This document shows positions 14,131 through 15,938 of a stretch of DNA of 15,938 nucleotides, one piece after another (position 1 is the first letter of the stretch; each line of letters starts with the position of its first letter). The notes below the pieces were generated by a model, which was given only the letters and a program-made list of their open reading frames with translations, made no database searches and was not told the DNA's origin. The stretch covers positions 1 through 15,938 of the forward strand of contig JAQIDA010000300.1 in the NCBI GenBank assembly GCA_027858275.1. Direction: 5' to 3'. The translations under genes were made by a program, and so were the position numbers. The DNA is from Candidatus Kapaibacterium sp. (lineage in GTDB: Bacteria; Bacteroidota; Ignavibacteria; Kapaibacteriales; UBA2268).

Positions 14131-15363
14131 ATGGAAAATTATTCAGAAAATAACCCCTCGGAAATGCTCAACCTCTTCGCTGACGGTGAGCTGGACAGCG
14201 GTTTGCATTCTTCACTCTTCGGCCAAATGTCCGAAAGCACGGAGTTGCAACAGGAAATGAGCGAGTTGATCGCAATTCGCGAATCTGTCAAGAATGATTC
14301 CGAGGCTTTCGCGCCTCCGGCCGGTGCCAAGCGCGCGATTATGGCTCGTATAGGTTTGACCAATTCTCATAAAGTCGCTCCTCTGCCTATTGCAGGCGGT
14401 ATAGCATCTTTGTTTGGCTGGATTAGAGTGCCACTGGCTTTTGCGGCTATCGGCAGCTTGATGACGCTTTGGATAGTGTCAAGCGGCGATGATGAGATTG
14501 CGATTGATTCAACGGCAAAAATCCCTGTGGTCAGCTCATTCAATACGAATGAATTGACGGTGAATGTACCTAAGGAGAGTTTTGCAGGCGTAATAACTCC
14601 TTCTGAAGCAGCTGTCGACAAAATCGTTGCGACTTCCGACGGATCAGTTTTAGCTTCAATTCCGGTCGACAATGATCAAAATCAGTTTGCCGACGATACA
14701 GAGTTTGCTTCTCCTAATCTTCCGGAACAAATCAGCATGTCAGATTTGTCAGTCGCTTCTGCTAAAGATTGTGATTGCGGTTCGTTAAATAATTCCGAAA
14801 ATAATATTATTTCTTTCAACATATTGCCTTTTGCCGGTGTAAAGGATGATATGAGCAATGATTTATTTGTAGGAGAGAGTTTCGGGCTGACATTCAGAAT
14901 GAGCGGAGTTTCTTCCTTCTCAACCGACGAAATTGCGGATAATGATATTGCGCTCCAAAACGGTATGAATTTGGGTCTGTATTTGCCTGCTACATCTAAT
15001 TTGTTGATTGGTATTGAACTTGGCAACGAACAGTTTTCTCAGCCTTTCACAGAGAAAAAATTCGGACGAGATATTACATATAAGAAGAGTCCCGATGTCT
15101 TCTGGGCAGCAGTCTCAGCACATTATACATTTAACAATGATTTGATTCTTAACGGTCGCATTAAGCCTTTTGTTCAAGCGGCAGTCGGCGGTTCTGAATC
15201 AGGTGTAATTTGGAAATGTATATCAGGTTTGCAATATAACGTTCACGGTAGAATGGGCGCGAGTTTGGGAATCGAATACGGCGGACTCGGCTACACACCG
15301 GAAAACTCATTCCAAACATCTCACAAGATTGGTTTGACCTACGGAATGTATTATAAGATTTGA
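14131..15363 (+). CDS. Probable anti-sigma factor with a single membrane span and beta-barrel-like C-terminus
   Basis: This 410-residue protein probably holds the upstream sigma factor inactive at the inner membrane. Residues about 10-60 (MLNLFADGELDSG, SELQQ-type helix, ELIAIRESVK) resemble the helical anti-sigma domain, though the zinc-binding His/Cys pattern of zf-HC2 members is absent. One hydrophobic span follows at about 99-117 (RVPLAFAAIGSLMTLWIV). Residues about 120-225 are an acidic, low-complexity linker with DCDCG at 213-217. The C-terminal 185 residues are beta-rich with alternating hydrophobic strands (GLYLPATSNLLIGIELG, FWAAVSAHYTF, IKPFVQAAVGG, GRMGASLGIEYGGLG) and end in GLTYGMYYKI, like small outer-membrane barrels. 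With the N-terminus inside, the C-terminal part would be periplasmic or might reach the outer membrane. The anti-sigma role rests on position and the N-terminal pattern. Confidence 0.72.
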   Translation: MENYSENNPSEMLNLFADGELDSGLHSSLFGQMSESTELQQEMSELIAIRESVKNDSEAFAPPAGAKRAIMARIGLTNSHKVAPLPIAGGIASLFGWIRVPLAFAAIGSLMTLWIVSSGDDEIAIDSTAKIPVVSSFNTNELTVNVPKESFAGVITPSEAAVDKIVATSDGSVLASIPVDNDQNQFADDTEFASPNLPEQISMSDLSVASAKDCDCGSLNNSENNIISFNILPFAGVKDDMSNDLFVGESFGLTFRMSGVSSFSTDEIADNDIALQNGMNLGLYLPATSNLLIGIELGNEQFSQPFTEKKFGRDITYKKSPDVFWAAVSAHYTFNNDLILNGRIKPFVQAAVGGSESGVIWKCISGLQYNVHGRMGASLGIEYGGLGYTPENSFQTSHKIGLTYGMYYKI

Positions 15364-15392
15364 TCAAAATGTTTTATTATGATTTTTATATC

Positions 15393-15428
15393 AGCCTTCT
15401 TTTACTTCGGTGAAAGAAGGCTTTTTTT
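15393..15428 (+). terminator. Intrinsic terminator with TTCG tetraloop after the anti-sigma gene
   Basis: AGCCTTCTTT (15393-15402) pairs with AAAGAAGGCT (15413-15422). Three more pairs (one G-T) close a C(TTCG)G tetraloop at 15405-15410, one of the most stable RNA loops. Seven T follow from 15422. It lies 30 bp after the stop at 15363 and closes the sigma/anti-sigma unit. Confidence 0.93.
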
Positions 15429-15457
15429 GTCATATAGATGAGACTTCCTTTTTTGGT

Positions 15458-15507
15458 ATTAACAATGCTCTTCCTTTTCAGATTCGCTCAGGGAAGTGGG
15501 TGTTAAT
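15458..15507. repeat. REP-like long imperfect hairpin between two convergent terminators
   Basis: Outer arms ATTAACA (15458-15464) and TGTTAAT (15501-15507) and inner arms CTTCC (15470-15474) and GGAAG (15492-15496) nest around a loop containing GATTCGCTCAG. The core resembles GACTCCGCTCAG in the element at 6133-6157. There is no T-run. A short plus-strand frame crossing this stretch begins inside one terminator and ends inside another, so I do not call it a gene. Confidence 0.4.
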
Positions 15508-15550
15508 TTGTTCTGGTTTACATAATGTGGATTATGTTCCGTGTTGGGCA

Positions 15551-15590
15551 CAAAAGAAAAAAGCCGCTGTGGCGGGTTGCCGAGCGGCTT
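15551..15590 (-). terminator. Intrinsic terminator of the minus-strand membrane protein gene
   Basis: AAGCCGCT (15561-15568) pairs with AGCGGCTT (15583-15590), with an inner GGC/GCC pair set around a GGGTT loop. On the minus strand the stem is followed by a T-rich run. The hairpin overlaps the stop codon (15589-15591), a very tight arrangement, and faces the plus-strand terminator at 15393-15428. Confidence 0.8.
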
Positions 15591-15938
15591 AATAAATTTG
15601 ATCTTCATTAGATGAGATTGTAGAGTTATTATATTGTTGGAATAAGTATTTTAGTACAACAAAAAGGAAAAATGTTCGTTCTCGATTTAGGCCATGTCCA
15701 AATTTCACTCTTTTTGTTCCCTCTAATATTATAATATCCCGATATTGATAAGCAGTATTACGTGCGATTGACATATGCATAGACTCTATCTCGGACCACT
15801 TGAAATACTGTGTCCGACCAATTTTCCCAACCCCAATAAATACTTTGTTTTTCACACCTATTTCAATTTCTACTCTGCAAAATAATTCAAAAATAGTTAC
15901 ATAGGAAAAAATAAAAATAAATAACAATGCAACTATAT
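15589..15938 (-). CDS. Membrane protein, possibly bacterial PH-domain-like, 5' end cut by window edge
   Basis: The frame is open to the right edge of the window, so the N-terminus is missing; at least 115 residues are present. The visible part starts within a hydrophobic segment (LLFIFIFSYVTIFELF), consistent with a membrane span. It continues as a soluble, beta-rich region with KNKVFIGVGKIGRTQYFKWSEIESMHMS, then YRDIIILEGTKRVKFGHG, and a final helix TFFLFVVLKYLFQQYNN. A strand-rich region with a Trp-Ser-Glu-Ile turn after a membrane span is reminiscent of small bacterial PH-like membrane proteins, but the match is by eye and weak. The gene is AT-rich, convergent with the anti-sigma gene, and has its own terminator. 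Function unknown. Confidence 0.55.
   Translation of the reverse strand, partial: IVALLFIFIFSYVTIFELFCRVEIEIGVKNKVFIGVGKIGRTQYFKWSEIESMHMSIARNTAYQYRDIIILEGTKRVKFGHGLNRERTFFLFVVLKYLFQQYNNSTISSNEDQIY

Noticed and set aside
15410..15592. Plus-strand 60-residue frame between the anti-sigma and membrane-protein genes
   Set aside because: It begins inside the stem of one terminator, ends inside another and crosses a palindromic element; composition and content look non-coding.

Overview
The window looks like a chromosomal segment from a member of the Bacteroidota (in the broad sense, possibly a Chlorobi/Ignavibacteria/Kapabacteria-type lineage). Three things point there. A secreted metalloprotease ends in a type IX secretion (T9SS) sorting domain. 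Several genes are preceded by the Bacteroidota promoter pattern TTTG-N19..21-TAnnTTTG. Shine-Dalgarno sequences are weak or missing. No tRNA, rRNA, CRISPR array, transposase, integrase or phage gene was seen.

Layout from left to right. 1-926: two AT-rich unrecognised genes, the first cut by the window edge and the second with a signal peptide. 1068-2465 (minus): an Ogg2-type 8-oxoguanine DNA glycosylase followed 6 bp later by truA, so a two-gene operon for nucleic-acid maintenance. 2494-2528: an intrinsic terminator separating that operon from 2551-3750 (minus), a Cys/Met-metabolism PLP enzyme. 3997-6120 (plus): a large exported protein, probably a beta-propeller, with a markedly AT-rich middle. 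6336-9092 (plus): a multidomain T9SS cargo, with a reprolysin-like zinc protease, a LamG-like lectin domain, an Fn3-like domain and the sorting tail. 9304-10599: Xaa-Pro aminopeptidase. 10600-10900: an intergenic region packed with palindromic repeats. 10907-12601: a POT-family peptide transporter ending at a strong bidirectional terminator, with a possible 50-residue ORF on the opposite strand. 12856-13377: a Blc-like lipocalin lipoprotein. 13502-15363: an ECF sigma factor and its apparent membrane anti-sigma factor, which carries an unusual beta-rich, outer-membrane-barrel-like C-terminus. 15589-15938 (minus): the end of a membrane protein convergent with the anti-sigma gene, each with its own terminator.

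Functional reading. An exported protease, a proline-specific aminopeptidase and a di/tripeptide transporter lie in a row on one strand. This fits extracellular protein breakdown followed by peptide uptake and final hydrolysis, although separate promoters and the repeat block argue against one operon. The right part is envelope-related: outer-membrane-type lipocalin, ECF sigma factor, anti-sigma factor. Most of the window is ordinary housekeeping. The most unusual item is the anti-sigma protein that combines a cytoplasmic sigma-binding-like region, one membrane span and a barrel-like C-terminal domain in one polypeptide. All calls come from reading the sequence and translations; no database search was done.
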